Assembly: GCF_000317285.1 (NCBI RefSeq)
Contig: NZ_AJLN01000116.1
Span: 620,001-684,000 of the forward strand
DNA: 64,000 nucleotides
Source: Chlorogloeopsis fritschii PCC 6912
Lineage (GTDB): Bacteria > Cyanobacteriota > Cyanobacteriia > Cyanobacteriales > Nostocaceae
Reading direction: 5' to 3'
Each line of letters opens with the position of its first letter. Within the stretch, counting starts at the first letter, position 1. Shown here piece after piece: positions 16,784 to 25,597 of the stretch. The position numbers and the translations under genes were made by a program. Below the pieces are notes generated by a model. The model was given only the letters and a program-made list of their open reading frames with translations, searched no databases and had not been told where the DNA came from.

Positions 16784-18640
16784 CTAACTACCAAAACCCA
16801 AATATCCCCGCGGTGTAATCATCCAGTTGGCATGAGTGCGAGTATGGGAGTTGCCAATTAATACTGTAGTCAACATATCAACTGTAACATCAAGCAATTT
16901 TTCCAAAGTGGTAAGAGTAATTTCCTCATCTTGACGGTAAGCCGATCGCACTACTGCTACTGGTGTATTAGGATCGCGGTACTTAAGAAAGATATCTCCA
17001 GCAATTATTAGCTGTTTGGTACGAGATTGCGATCGCGGATTATATAAGGCTGTAATAAAATCAGCCGCTGCCGCCGCTTCTAAACGCTTTTCTATCACTT
17101 CCCAAGGTGTGAGTAAATCGCTTAAGCTAATCGCACAAAAGTCGTGCATTAATGGTGTTCCCACCCGCGATGCTGCCGCTTGCAAAGCCGTAATTCCAGG
17201 AAAAATTTGGATGCTCGGTGTCTTCCCATCCCAACCTATACTTTGCAACTCTTCCAACACCAAACCTGCCATACCGTAAATTCCACAATCTCCAGAAGAA
17301 ATAACTGCTACACTCAACCCCCAGTTGGCTAACTCAATTGCCCGTTGTGCGCGTTGGCGTTCCTTGGTTATTGGTAAAGATTCTACAATCTGCCCAGGAG
17401 AAAGCAGAGAATTGATTAAATCTATGTAAAGACTGTAACCAATCACGACTTCTGCACTACTGATGGCAGTTTTAGCAGCTGGCGTTATTTGATCTAATTG
17501 TCCCGGCCCGGTGCCAACAAGTAAAATTTTTCCAGTACGTCCGATGTATTCTTTTTCTGCTTCGGCAACTGCGATGGTGACAGCGCCTAGCTCTCTCTGC
17601 AATCGAAAAATTTGCTTGGGGACAAATAACCTCACTTCGTCTGCTGCGCATAAAGCAGCAGCTTCAGCCACACTAGGTGTTCCCACTTCTTTTTCCACAA
17701 CTTGGGAGGGGTTGGGAACAGAAACTGTCCGCAGAACATCAGCAGCAAAGGTTTTTAAAGGCCAATGCCGCTCTTGGCAAAGTTCCACCAAACCAACTTC
17801 ATCAGCTTTAATATCGATAGTGGCAATTCCTGCGATCGCATCTTCTGCCAGTTGATGTTCTCTAAATACCTGCCCAATAGCCGTTTCGATTAAATGGCGA
17901 GAACTTCCGCGCTCACAACCAATTCCTACCCACAACACGCGCGGATGCCAGTAGATTTCGGGGAGTGCGGGAGTAGAAGGGAGTTTGGCAGTAATCCAAA
18001 TTTTCGCCTTTGGTGTTACGGATGCACCGAACTCAAAGGAATGTCCTGGGGGTAAATGATTTTGCCACAGAGTAGAACCAACTTCTTGAATGACTTGCAC
18101 AACTTCGCCCCGCGCCGCTGCTGCACTAACACCAGTCCATTCCCCATTACCCCGACGCCAACCAAAGGGAACTCCTAGCATATCTACTGCTGGCAATCCT
18201 AAACCATTAGAAGCACCAGTTAAAACAGGTGTTGCCCCCAGTTGTAAAGCAATTAACTTTGCTAACTGATCTCCACCACCTTGATGCCCACTGCACAAAC
18301 TAATTACAAAACTTCCTGTTTCATCTACTACCACTACCGCCGGATCTGTAGATTTGTGTTGCAACAGAGGAGCAATTAGTCGTACCACCGCACCTGTGGC
18401 TAAACAAAATACAAAAGCACGCTGTGTCTGCCATAGTTGGGCTATGTGATATTTCAGAGAAATAGTGTAATTTTTTGCACCTTTAATATGGATTAAATCT
18501 TCCGGCACCCATAGAGTTGCACCATGATTTTGGGAAAGTACTTCTAGCTTTTTTGCGCCTGTAATAGTGGTGGCGATCGCACTAAGCGGGAAAAATTCAG
18601 CTAACAGCACTTTGTTTGTACCTTCATAAACTTGAGACAA
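16784..18640 (-). CDS. cobJ: CbiG-CobJ fusion: cobalt-precorrin-5A hydrolase / precorrin-3B C17-methyltransferase
   Basis: Bifunctional enzyme of corrin ring synthesis for cobalamin. Residues about 10-345 are CbiG-like: the N-terminal part has LATGAVVRLIAPLL and DETGSFVISLCSGHQGGGD, and the C-terminal part has WVGIGCERGSS. Residues about 365-618 are the SAM-dependent CobJ/CbiH methyltransferase, with KILLVGTGPGQLDQITPAA, VIGYSLYIDL, SSGDCGIYGMAG and LYNPRSQSR. CobJ contracts the ring at C17 after methylation, and CbiG then opens the delta-lactone, so the fusion joins consecutive steps. Such fusions are known in cyanobacteria. The start at 18640 is the ATG of MSQVYEG. Confidence 0.92.
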   Translation of the reverse strand: MSQVYEGTNKVLLAEFFPLSAIATTITGAKKLEVLSQNHGATLWVPEDLIHIKGAKNYTISLKYHIAQLWQTQRAFVFCLATGAVVRLIAPLLQHKSTDPAVVVVDETGSFVISLCSGHQGGGDQLAKLIALQLGATPVLTGASNGLGLPAVDMLGVPFGWRRGNGEWTGVSAAAARGEVVQVIQEVGSTLWQNHLPPGHSFEFGASVTPKAKIWITAKLPSTPALPEIYWHPRVLWVGIGCERGSSRHLIETAIGQVFREHQLAEDAIAGIATIDIKADEVGLVELCQERHWPLKTFAADVLRTVSVPNPSQVVEKEVGTPSVAEAAALCAADEVRLFVPKQIFRLQRELGAVTIAVAEAEKEYIGRTGKILLVGTGPGQLDQITPAAKTAISSAEVVIGYSLYIDLINSLLSPGQIVESLPITKERQRAQRAIELANWGLSVAVISSGDCGIYGMAGLVLEELQSIGWDGKTPSIQIFPGITALQAAASRVGTPLMHDFCAISLSDLLTPWEVIEKRLEAAAAADFITALYNPRSQSRTKQLIIAGDIFLKYRDPNTPVAVVRSAYRQDEEITLTTLEKLLDVTVDMLTTVLIGNSHTRTHANWMITPRGYLGFGS

Positions 18641-18661
18641 CGGGATGAAATACTTCTATGT

Positions 18662-19915
18662 TTACTCTTGTGCCCCTGCTTTCTGAAGACACCTTACCAC
18701 ATCCTTATACCCATTAAACTCTGCTAGCATCAAAGCGGTATAACCACCTTGGTTTTTTACATTCACATCAGCGCCTGCTTGTAATAAAAGTTGCGTAGTT
18801 TCTGTGTAATCCCGTGATGCAGCCCACATTAAAGCTGTTGCTCCTGCTGAGTCTTGAAAATTGACGTCCGCACCTTTTGCTAGTAGTAGCTGTAACACTT
18901 GTATGTGATTGCGTTCTGCTGCTTTGATTAAAGCGGTTTTACCATCATCTCCTTGGCTATTGGCATTCGCACCATGTTCTAACAAAATTTTTGTCGTCTC
19001 AACGTGTCCGTGCATTGCTGCTAGGGTTAAAGGTACCTCACCACAATTTTTGACATTCACATCTGCCCCATGCCTTAGCAGTGCCTCAACAATTTGACTG
19101 TGCCCCTGCAATGCAGCTACAAGTAATGGTGTGTCGCCAAGAAGATTTCTCGTTTGCAAATTGACACCCCTACTTAGCAAAATCTTGACTACATCCGTAT
19201 AACCTTCTACAGCCGCTAAATGTAGGGCAGTTTCACCATCTTGATCTTGAAAATTCACATCAGCGCCTGCATCAAGTAAAGCTTGGGCGATCGCACTATG
19301 TCCTGCTGCTGCTGCTGCCAATAGCGCTGTATTGTGATCGCTTGCCCCTACTGCCAACAGTACTTTTACAACTTCCAAATGTCCCAAGTCAACTGCCAGG
19401 AGCAATGCGGTTTCGCCCTCTTCCTCTTGAAAATTCACATCCGCACCAGCAGTTAACAAAGCTTGCACTACAGCAGGATATCCCTGCTGTAGTGCTAATT
19501 TTAGAGCAGTATCGTCATCCTTATCTTTGATATTCACATCTGCACCAGCAGCCAATAAAACTCGCACCACATCTACATGATTTTTGAGTGCTGCTGCCAT
19601 TAAAGCGGTACTGCCATCTTCATTTCTGGCATTTACATCTGCGCCTTTTGATATTAAAAGCTTCACAATATCAAGATGATTGGCACTCGCTGCCAACATT
19701 AAAGCTGTTAAACCATAGCGTTTTCTTTGTAAATTGAGGTTTGCCCCAGCATCCAGAAGCGATCGCACAATTTCTGTAAAGCCTAAATTGGCAGCAAACA
19801 TCAACGCTGTTGTGCCATCGCGATCGCTCACATCAGGTACTGCACCCGAAGCCAATAGGATTTGTACCTGCTTGATATCACCTCTTTTAGCAGCTATTAA
19901 TAAATCTTTAGTCAT
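18662..19915 (-). CDS. Ankyrin repeat protein
   Basis: 417 residues made almost wholly of about twelve 33-residue ankyrin repeats with the consensus G.TALM.AA..GH..VV..LL..GADVN. There is no signal peptide, enzyme domain or membrane segment, so it is probably a cytoplasmic protein-binding scaffold. It lies 22 bases from cobJ on the same strand and may be co-transcribed ahead of it. The start codon (ATGACTAAAG) is the last unit of an attagtc heptamer array on the opposite strand, so its initiation site was probably provided by the repeat. Confidence 0.9.
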   Translation of the reverse strand: MTKDLLIAAKRGDIKQVQILLASGAVPDVSDRDGTTALMFAANLGFTEIVRSLLDAGANLNLQRKRYGLTALMLAASANHLDIVKLLISKGADVNARNEDGSTALMAAALKNHVDVVRVLLAAGADVNIKDKDDDTALKLALQQGYPAVVQALLTAGADVNFQEEEGETALLLAVDLGHLEVVKVLLAVGASDHNTALLAAAAAGHSAIAQALLDAGADVNFQDQDGETALHLAAVEGYTDVVKILLSRGVNLQTRNLLGDTPLLVAALQGHSQIVEALLRHGADVNVKNCGEVPLTLAAMHGHVETTKILLEHGANANSQGDDGKTALIKAAERNHIQVLQLLLAKGADVNFQDSAGATALMWAASRDYTETTQLLLQAGADVNVKNQGGYTALMLAEFNGYKDVVRCLQKAGAQE

Positions 19916-20040
19916 TAGTCATTGGTTAGTGGTTAGTAGTTAGTGGTTAATTTTTTATTGCTCCCCTTGTCTCCTTGTCTCCTTGTCCCCTTTTCCGGTT
20001 GTCCCCCTCTCCCACTCCTCATCATCCCATCCCCCATTCC
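19913..20040. repeat. Heptamer array plus ctccttgt-type pyrimidine-rich repeat
   Basis: The sequence tagtcattagtcattggttagtggttagtag-type units at 19910-19948 are followed by tandem ctccttgtctccttgtcc units (19960-20030). Both types recur across the window. Confidence 0.75.
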
Positions 20041-20092
20041 CAATTAGCGTTATGCTAATTTTTATGAAGATTTAATAAATGGGGCAAAGGCT

Positions 20093-20563
20093 ATGAATCT
20101 GGAACTATCGCCATCGGTCAAATATTGGTCGCAATTCTTTCACCCAATCATGATGTGGGCACTATTATTAATGAGCATTTATGCTGCCTACTTGGGGCTA
20201 CAAGTGCAGCGTACCAGAAATGCTCAAGGTGAACAAAAGAAAGAACTAGTTAAAGGCAGATATAATGTCAGACACTACCAAATCGGCTCTATACTCTTAG
20301 CTTTGATGGTGATAGGCTCTGTTGGTGGGATGGCTGTCACTTACATTAATAATGGAAAATTATTTGTTGGGCCGCACTTGCTCGCAGGACTTGGTATGAC
20401 AAGTCTAATTGCCTTATCTGCGTCGCTGTCTCCTTATATGCAAAAAGGCGCTAATTGGGCACGTGCCACTCATATTTTGTTAAATTTTGTCTTATTGGGG
20501 CTTTTTGCCTGGCAAGCCATCACAGGTGTGCAAATTGTGCAAAGAATCATCAGTAATGCTTAG
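20093..20563 (+). CDS. DUF4079 family membrane protein
   Basis: 156 residues with four hydrophobic segments and conserved histidines in helices or at their ends (FFHPIMMW, RHYQIG, GPHLLAGLG, ATHILLNF). This pattern recalls b-type haem-binding membrane proteins such as the cytochrome b561 group, but haem binding is inference. The family is widespread in cyanobacteria and plastids and its function is not established. It stands alone, with a repeat-rich leader upstream. Confidence 0.82.
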   Translation: MNLELSPSVKYWSQFFHPIMMWALLLMSIYAAYLGLQVQRTRNAQGEQKKELVKGRYNVRHYQIGSILLALMVIGSVGGMAVTYINNGKLFVGPHLLAGLGMTSLIALSASLSPYMQKGANWARATHILLNFVLLGLFAWQAITGVQIVQRIISNA

Positions 20564-20614
20564 TCACTAGCTATTAGCCATTAGCTATTAGCCATTAGCT
20601 AATAGCTAATTTTT
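20564..20614. repeat. Heptamer array (tagctat/tagccat units)
   Basis: Tandem gctatta/gccatta 7-mers between the convergent DUF4079 and DUF1997 genes. It ends in gctaatagctaa, which gives it partial self-complementarity. Confidence 0.7.
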
Positions 20615-20636
20615 AAATTGTTCATAGATTACTTAG

Positions 20637-21314
20637 TTATTTAGCAGGAAAAGGTATGTCCCAAGATTGATGAAAATCTTGCTGTACCTTGCGAGTTAGG
20701 CGACGGGAGACTTGGCGGACAATTTGGTTAAGTAAGCGATCGCCTGTAGATTGAATTAAAGGCTTTGGTAATCGTTGAATAAATTTAGGAAAGTGAATGT
20801 CAACTGTTAAATTCAATTCCCATTCTACGTGTGTCATTTCGGCTGAATTCTTGGGAGTTTCGCAATCCTGAATTCCTTCTACCAGTTGCAGTGAAGCTCG
20901 ATAATCTACATCATAACCAGGAGCTTGATAGCCAGGAATGGGGATAGTGCGAATCCGGTAAATACCGTTCTCTGGACAAAGAAGTTCCAAACCAATTTTT
21001 GGCTCAACTTCATAACCAAAAGAGCCAAAACGACCAATTACTAAAGCATAACCATTTTCTCCCAATGGTTCTACCTTCATCGGCTCGGCACAGCGCGAAA
21101 ACCACGAATTATGATTTTGAAGATACTCAGCGACTTTGTCTGCTGAGGCAAACATTTCCATACAATCCTGGTAATGACCATAAAAGCGAGTTGATGTTCT
21201 TGAAGTTTCTTCTGGAGATGCTTGCTGGGTATCTGCTTGTGCGATCGTCGTCGCTACAGACAAAACGGTTTCTGTTGTTTCAAATGATTGATATTCTCGA
21301 TTTTTGGAAATCAT
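20637..21314 (-). CDS. DUF1997 family protein
   Basis: 225 residues without signal or membrane segments. The family core starts near residue 45 (GHYQDCMEMFASADKVAEYL) and continues through a START/SRPBCC-like beta-rich region (LGENGYALVIGRFGSFGYEV, VDYRASLQLVEG, VEWELNLTVDIHFP). DUF1997 proteins occur in cyanobacteria and plants; a role in lipid or pigment binding has been guessed, but none is proven to my knowledge. The Ser/Thr/Gln-rich first 40 residues are probably disordered. Confidence 0.8.
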   Translation of the reverse strand: MISKNREYQSFETTETVLSVATTIAQADTQQASPEETSRTSTRFYGHYQDCMEMFASADKVAEYLQNHNSWFSRCAEPMKVEPLGENGYALVIGRFGSFGYEVEPKIGLELLCPENGIYRIRTIPIPGYQAPGYDVDYRASLQLVEGIQDCETPKNSAEMTHVEWELNLTVDIHFPKFIQRLPKPLIQSTGDRLLNQIVRQVSRRLTRKVQQDFHQSWDIPFPAK

Positions 21315-21492
21315 AAAGGATTCTTGTATGGATTTTAATCAACGTCTAAATAAATATTTCCCTTCTTCAGCAATACTTTTCGCATTAAGATCCCATTTTG
21401 ACTGAAAACTTAAAAACAGATCATAAAATTCATGGAATCTCTAAAATAAGAACTAAAACAAACCATATTAGTTTCCCAGGATAGCGTTAATC

Positions 21493-22152
21493 ATGAAAGC
21501 TTTTGTAGCAGGAGCCACAGGTGAAACCGGTCGTCGGATCGTAGAAGAACTGATAGCACGGAGTATTCCTGTTCGCGCTTTAGTGCGAGATATTCAGAAA
21601 GCAAGGAGTATTCTGCCTGCTGAAGTTGAATTAGTTCAGGGTGATGTCTTAGATCGGCAAAGCCTAACTGCTGCTTTAGGAGATTGTACTGTATTGCTAT
21701 GTGCTACGGGGGCAAAACCCAGTTTTGATCCAACAGGCCCCTACAAGGTAGATTATGAGGGAACTAAAAATTTAGTCGATGCCGCTAAAGCTAAGGGAAT
21801 AGAGCATTTTGTTTTAGTTTCTTCTTTGGCTGCTTCTCAGTTTTTTCATCCTCTAAACTTGTTTTGGTTAATTTTAGTCTGGAAAAAACAAGCTGAGGAG
21901 TATATTCAAAAAAGTGGTCTTACATACACAATTGTCCGCCCAGGTGGCTTGAAGAACGAAGATAACTCCAATCACATCGTCATGCAGAGCGCCGATACTT
22001 TATTTGAAGGCAGCATTCCCCGTCAAAAAGTCGCCCAAGTATGTGTCGAAGCGTTGTTTGAGCCAACAGCACGGAATAAAATTGTGGAAATAGTAGCTAA
22101 ACCAGATGCTGCTGTTAAAAGCTTTGGGGAACTATTTGCCAGCGTTGCTTGA
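21493..22152 (+). CDS. NAD(P)-binding atypical SDR (YbjT/Tic62-like)
   Basis: 219 residues. The nucleotide-binding motif at the N-terminus is AGATGETGRRIVEEL (GxTGxxGr, atypical SDR type), followed by ALVRDIQKA, DVLDRQSLTAAL, VLVSSLAAS and YTIVRPGGL. The YxxxK catalytic pair of classical SDRs is not obvious: the usual tyrosine place reads WKKQAEEYIQKSG. It may be a redox sensor or chaperone-like protein rather than an enzyme. Relatives include plastid Tic62 and Ycf39/HCF244 group proteins, but the exact subfamily cannot be fixed here. Confidence 0.83.
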   Translation: MKAFVAGATGETGRRIVEELIARSIPVRALVRDIQKARSILPAEVELVQGDVLDRQSLTAALGDCTVLLCATGAKPSFDPTGPYKVDYEGTKNLVDAAKAKGIEHFVLVSSLAASQFFHPLNLFWLILVWKKQAEEYIQKSGLTYTIVRPGGLKNEDNSNHIVMQSADTLFEGSIPRQKVAQVCVEALFEPTARNKIVEIVAKPDAAVKSFGELFASVA

Positions 22153-22162
22153 TCCAAGAAAT

Positions 22163-22276
22163 AGGGACTGGGGACTAGGGACTAGGGACTAGGGACTAGG
22201 GGCTGGGGATTAGGAACTAGGAATAAAGAAATCTTAATACCCAATCACCAATCCCCAATCACCAATCACCAATCTA
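22163..22276. repeat. Heptamer STRR arrays (gggacta and caccaat/ccccaat)
   Basis: At least six tandem gggacta/gggattа-type 7-mers (22163-22221) followed by an array of caatcac/caatccc 7-mers (22238-22276). This is the classic short tandem repeat type of heterocystous cyanobacteria. Confidence 0.85.
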
Positions 22277-22315
22277 GCCTAAACGATCGCCTCAGTTGTT
22301 ATTTTCATATTCTTG

Positions 22316-23050
22316 ATGGTAAAAGCAAATTTGAAGAATTGGACTCTCAAAGGCTTTGAACTCAAAGGCGCTGAAAAATTCATCGCGCCGCTAGCCGCTC
22401 TTCTGGCTTTCGTGTATTTGTTTCAGTGGTACATAATTGACAATATGCGATCGCGTCCCGATCCCGTATTTCAAGTCAAACAACCACCCTTAGTCATGAA
22501 AGGGGGCGATCCGTATATCCGTGCTTTAATGAGAACTATCTCAGCTAGCGAAGCAAGTAGCAATCGCCCCTATTCGATTTTGTACGGTGGACAGCACGTC
22601 AGCGACTTGAGCCGCCATCCAGAGATATGTGTGACAATTATTACTGGCCCTAATAAAGGCAATTGTTCCACTGCTGCTGGCAGATATCAAATCATCAATA
22701 AAACTTGGTATTTAGTAGCACCTAAATATCACCCTAAACCTACGCGGTTGATGTTTTGGGTTTCTTACAGTTTTGAAGCAGAGTATCAAGATGCAGTAGT
22801 TTATCGTTGGTTAAGCGATCCCGAAGTTTGGGGAATTGATATTTCTCACTTGTTGAAACAGGGAAAGTTAAATGAGGTATTGCGACGACTTTCACCCACA
22901 TGGACAAGTTTGGGATATGGCATAGAAACTAATTCTGTAAGCCCTTACTTGCCTCAGATTTATCAGAAAATGTTGAAAGAAGAATTGAAGACAAATAGAA
23001 AACAACAAAAGGGTCAACTAACAACATTGCCCACTTTACAAAAATCATAA
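22316..23050 (+). CDS. Membrane-anchored lysozyme-like glycoside hydrolase
   Basis: About 244 residues. One membrane helix near the N-terminus (APLAALLAFVYLFQWYII) puts the rest in the periplasm. The catalytic part resembles GH24/muraminidase-like proteins: the RALMRTISASEASSN segment carries the candidate catalytic Glu, and GNCSTAAGRYQIINKTWY is the typical lysozyme-fold AAGRYQ motif. It probably cleaves or remodels peptidoglycan. A TTG at 22313 is in frame, but ATG 22316 is the natural start. The neighbours are unrelated. Confidence 0.75.
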   Translation: MVKANLKNWTLKGFELKGAEKFIAPLAALLAFVYLFQWYIIDNMRSRPDPVFQVKQPPLVMKGGDPYIRALMRTISASEASSNRPYSILYGGQHVSDLSRHPEICVTIITGPNKGNCSTAAGRYQIINKTWYLVAPKYHPKPTRLMFWVSYSFEAEYQDAVVYRWLSDPEVWGIDISHLLKQGKLNEVLRRLSPTWTSLGYGIETNSVSPYLPQIYQKMLKEELKTNRKQQKGQLTTLPTLQKS

Positions 23051-23089
23051 TTAAGCAACCGATGCAAGATTGGAGTCAGGTAAAGACTT

Positions 23090-23365
23090 CTAAGCATAAT
23101 CCTTTGATTGCTGCCATAGGAAAATTCTCATTTCTTCGTTCCAATATCCGCGATCGCGAATTTCACTATTGTAACTAGCTATCCAATCAAAGATTTTTTG
23201 TGCTTTTCTCAGTGCTTGCTCTTCATTTCGATAAAATCGGGGGCTGGGGCGGAATACTTCTCCATTGATATGTATTGCTGCTATCAGCCAATAATCACTA
23301 TATTCTCCTTCCGGAATAATTTCTAGAAATCCGCCATTATAAGGTTCAATAATTCCTAATGTCAT
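23090..23365 (-). CDS. Hypothetical protein, 91 residues
   Basis: Soluble and rich in aromatics and charged residues (MTLGIIEPYNGGFLEIIPEG; FRPSPRFYRNEEQALRKAQKIFDWI). Composition and codon use look like a real gene and it occupies otherwise empty sequence between convergent genes. I do not recognise a family. The spacing of Trp and Tyr suggests a small mixed alpha/beta domain. Confidence 0.55.
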   Translation of the reverse strand: MTLGIIEPYNGGFLEIIPEGEYSDYWLIAAIHINGEVFRPSPRFYRNEEQALRKAQKIFDWIASYNSEIRDRGYWNEEMRIFLWQQSKDYA

Positions 23366-23441
23366 TTGTCAAACCAAATAAAAACTCATACATAACTAGA
23401 CTTCTAAAAAATGCTTCATTATCAGGTTTAGCCTGATAACG

Positions 23442-24281
23442 CTAGCTCATCGGCTCTACCTCTAAGAAAAATTGCCGGATATTTTCTACAAATGCTATTG
23501 TATTTTCAAAATGGATATTATGTCCGGCATTGCTAATTACTTTTAAGCGACATGATTTACATATATGAGCCATTTTTGTGTTAATGTCTATAAATTTTTC
23601 ATCATATTCACCAGCGAGTAAAAGCAAGGGAATTGTATTGTCCTTGAGTTTTTCCCATAAAGAAGGCTGACATCCGATACCCATAAATCGTAGAGATTTA
23701 GCCAATTCATGTGGATTATTCTGTAACCGAATTTTTATCAAGTGCTGAAATTGCGGATGATTTTTGATATTGCCAAAAATTGGCTGACTATACCAATGTG
23801 ATAAAAAAGCTATCCAATCACTTTTTTCAACGATTCTGTCTAACTTTCTTGCTATTTGCTCATCGCTTTTTATTCTTTTTAATCTTTCTACTTCTGTTGG
23901 CAAACCTGGAGAAGCTGATTCCAACACAACTTTGGTAAACCTGTAGTGAAAATGTAGAGCAAGATATAAAGCTAATCTACCACCCATTGAATAACCAACT
24001 AACAAACCTTTAGGAATTTTTAAATCATCTAATAAATTAATTAAAGATAATGCTGTATTTGCCATTTGATAACATTCATCACCACCTAAAATTTGAGTTT
24101 CCCCATGCCCAGGCAAGTCAATTACAAGACAATAAAATTCGTTCTTTAGTAACTTAATAACTTCCTCAAATTCATAGGAGTTACCCATAAAACCATGTAG
24201 AAAAATAATTAGTGGTTTATTAGGAATACCGCTAAAATAATAATGATATTTATAATTTTCTATTAACATCTTTTTAAACAA
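23442..24281 (-). CDS. menH: 2-succinyl-6-hydroxy-2,4-cyclohexadiene-1-carboxylate synthase
   Basis: Alpha/beta hydrolase of phylloquinone (vitamin K1) synthesis that removes pyruvate from SEPHCHC. The nucleophile elbow is GYSMGG with Ser98. The oxyanion region is FLHGFMGNSYEFE, the acid is in AGEYDEKF and the His in SNAGHNIHFEN. MenH marks LESASPGL and SLRFMGIG are both present, separating it from general hydrolases. Methionine 5 is an alternative start (24269). Phylloquinone serves in photosystem I. No other men gene is nearby. Confidence 0.85.
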   Translation of the reverse strand: MFKKMLIENYKYHYYFSGIPNKPLIIFLHGFMGNSYEFEEVIKLLKNEFYCLVIDLPGHGETQILGGDECYQMANTALSLINLLDDLKIPKGLLVGYSMGGRLALYLALHFHYRFTKVVLESASPGLPTEVERLKRIKSDEQIARKLDRIVEKSDWIAFLSHWYSQPIFGNIKNHPQFQHLIKIRLQNNPHELAKSLRFMGIGCQPSLWEKLKDNTIPLLLLAGEYDEKFIDINTKMAHICKSCRLKVISNAGHNIHFENTIAFVENIRQFFLEVEPMS

Positions 24282-24326
24282 TTAGCACTAGTATTTAGTA
24301 CGCTCAAATTAAAAACTAAAAACCCA

Positions 24327-24357
24327 GATCCCCGACTTCTCTAAGAAATCGGGGATC
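24327..24357 (-). terminator. Dispersed gatccccgacttct hairpin acting as terminator of lptC
   Basis: Stem gatccccga.ttct with its complement (14 positions, one mismatch) and a 2-base loop. On the minus strand it is followed by a gggtttttagttttt tract, as expected for a Rho-independent terminator 26 bases after the lptC stop. The same hairpin family occurs at 56236-56265. Confidence 0.7.
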
Positions 24358-24382
24358 GTAGTAAGATACATCTAACCCTTAA

Positions 24383-25597
24383 CTATTGACTCTCAAATCT
24401 TTCCTTGGGAATAATTTCTGTTACTACCCTGTTTCCAGATTTCCCGCCACTCACGATTATATTTTCCTTTTGGATATTACCAATAGCTTTTTCACCTGTA
24501 AATGTCATTGGTGGGTCAACTTGTATATAAACCACATCTCCTTGGGCTTCTACTAATTTCTTGTCTAGAAACCAAGTCAGTGCATTCGATTTGAGCGACT
24601 GGCGGCGCTCACCAACACCATTAACATTACCTGTTAAATAGGCAATTTTTTGGGGTATCTTGAATTCACCTTGATTTGCAGTTACTGTCACATTTTCGGC
24701 ACGATGGAATATCCGCACAGGGTTATTAGTAATAACAGTTTCTGTATTTAAATTCCAAGTCATAGAATTACTAGCAATTTGCATTGGTGGTTCGAGTAAT
24801 TCTATTTGAGCATTTTTAGTTATGGTAGCAATTTTAGTTTTCAGATTAACTTCGGCGGCATCCCCTCGACCGCGATCGCTAATTTTATTATTTTTATAAT
24901 GGTCAATTTGTACAGGGCGATCGGCAATTAATTTTTCATCTTTAATTTGCCAAACCAAATGTTCTGTGCGCATTTGTAATGGTGGTTCCATCGAGTTCGC
25001 AACTACTTTGCCAAAAAAATCTACGCGTTGAGTTCGAGTTTTCACTCGTGCTTCTTGCGCTACTGCTTGTAGTTGTTTATGAGTACCATAAAGTTGGTTG
25101 CGAACTATCAATAAATCTTCTTGAGGACGCCATTCTAGTTCATTTCCACGCAACACTGTTCCATTGCGAGGATCTGTAGCAACTATATTTCCCTTAAGAA
25201 ATAATTGCTTACCATCCTGTTCAATATCTGCTTGTTGTGCCTGTACTTGGTAGACTATTTTACCATCTTGATACAGTTCACCATATGGACTTTCAGCCTG
25301 ACCAATTTGTTGTTCTTTAGTGTATTTTGCCTGTTTTGCCCTGACTTTCCAAATTGGCCGTCCGATATCATCTGCCTGTTCTAGAGTGACAGCAAAAAAA
25401 GTTAACTTGCTATCTGTGTCTTTGTCTTGGGGAGTTTCAATAGGCGATTTTGTGAGTGTTTTAGTTCCCCCACAGCCAGCTAACCCAAGGAGCAAAAGTA
25501 AGGGAAAAGGCAAAAGGTAATAATAGATGCGTAGAGGGGAAATTGCTCCGCGTCTTTGCGTTCTTATTTCCCCGTGTCTTTGCTTGTGCTGTTTCAT
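24383..25597 (-). CDS. lptC: LptC-like lipopolysaccharide-transport lipoprotein/bridge protein
   Basis: Periplasmic component that passes lipopolysaccharide from the inner-membrane ABC transporter to LptA. After a short basic N-terminus come a hydrophobic segment and a lipobox, LLGLAGC, at about residues 36-42. The OstA/LptC beta-jellyroll follows, with repeated amphipathic strands (LKGNIVATDPRNGTVLRG; VDFFGKVVANSMEPPLQM; AYLTGNVNGVG). At 404 residues it is twice the E. coli size, as is usual in cyanobacteria. The start ATG overlaps the stop of the NYN gene (ATGA), indicating translational coupling. Residues about 6-22 are encoded by cgcaaagacgcgg-type repeat sequence. Confidence 0.82.
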   Translation of the reverse strand: MKQHKQRHGEIRTQRRGAISPLRIYYYLLPFPLLLLLGLAGCGGTKTLTKSPIETPQDKDTDSKLTFFAVTLEQADDIGRPIWKVRAKQAKYTKEQQIGQAESPYGELYQDGKIVYQVQAQQADIEQDGKQLFLKGNIVATDPRNGTVLRGNELEWRPQEDLLIVRNQLYGTHKQLQAVAQEARVKTRTQRVDFFGKVVANSMEPPLQMRTEHLVWQIKDEKLIADRPVQIDHYKNNKISDRGRGDAAEVNLKTKIATITKNAQIELLEPPMQIASNSMTWNLNTETVITNNPVRIFHRAENVTVTANQGEFKIPQKIAYLTGNVNGVGERRQSLKSNALTWFLDKKLVEAQGDVVYIQVDPPMTFTGEKAIGNIQKENIIVSGGKSGNRVVTEIIPKERFESQ

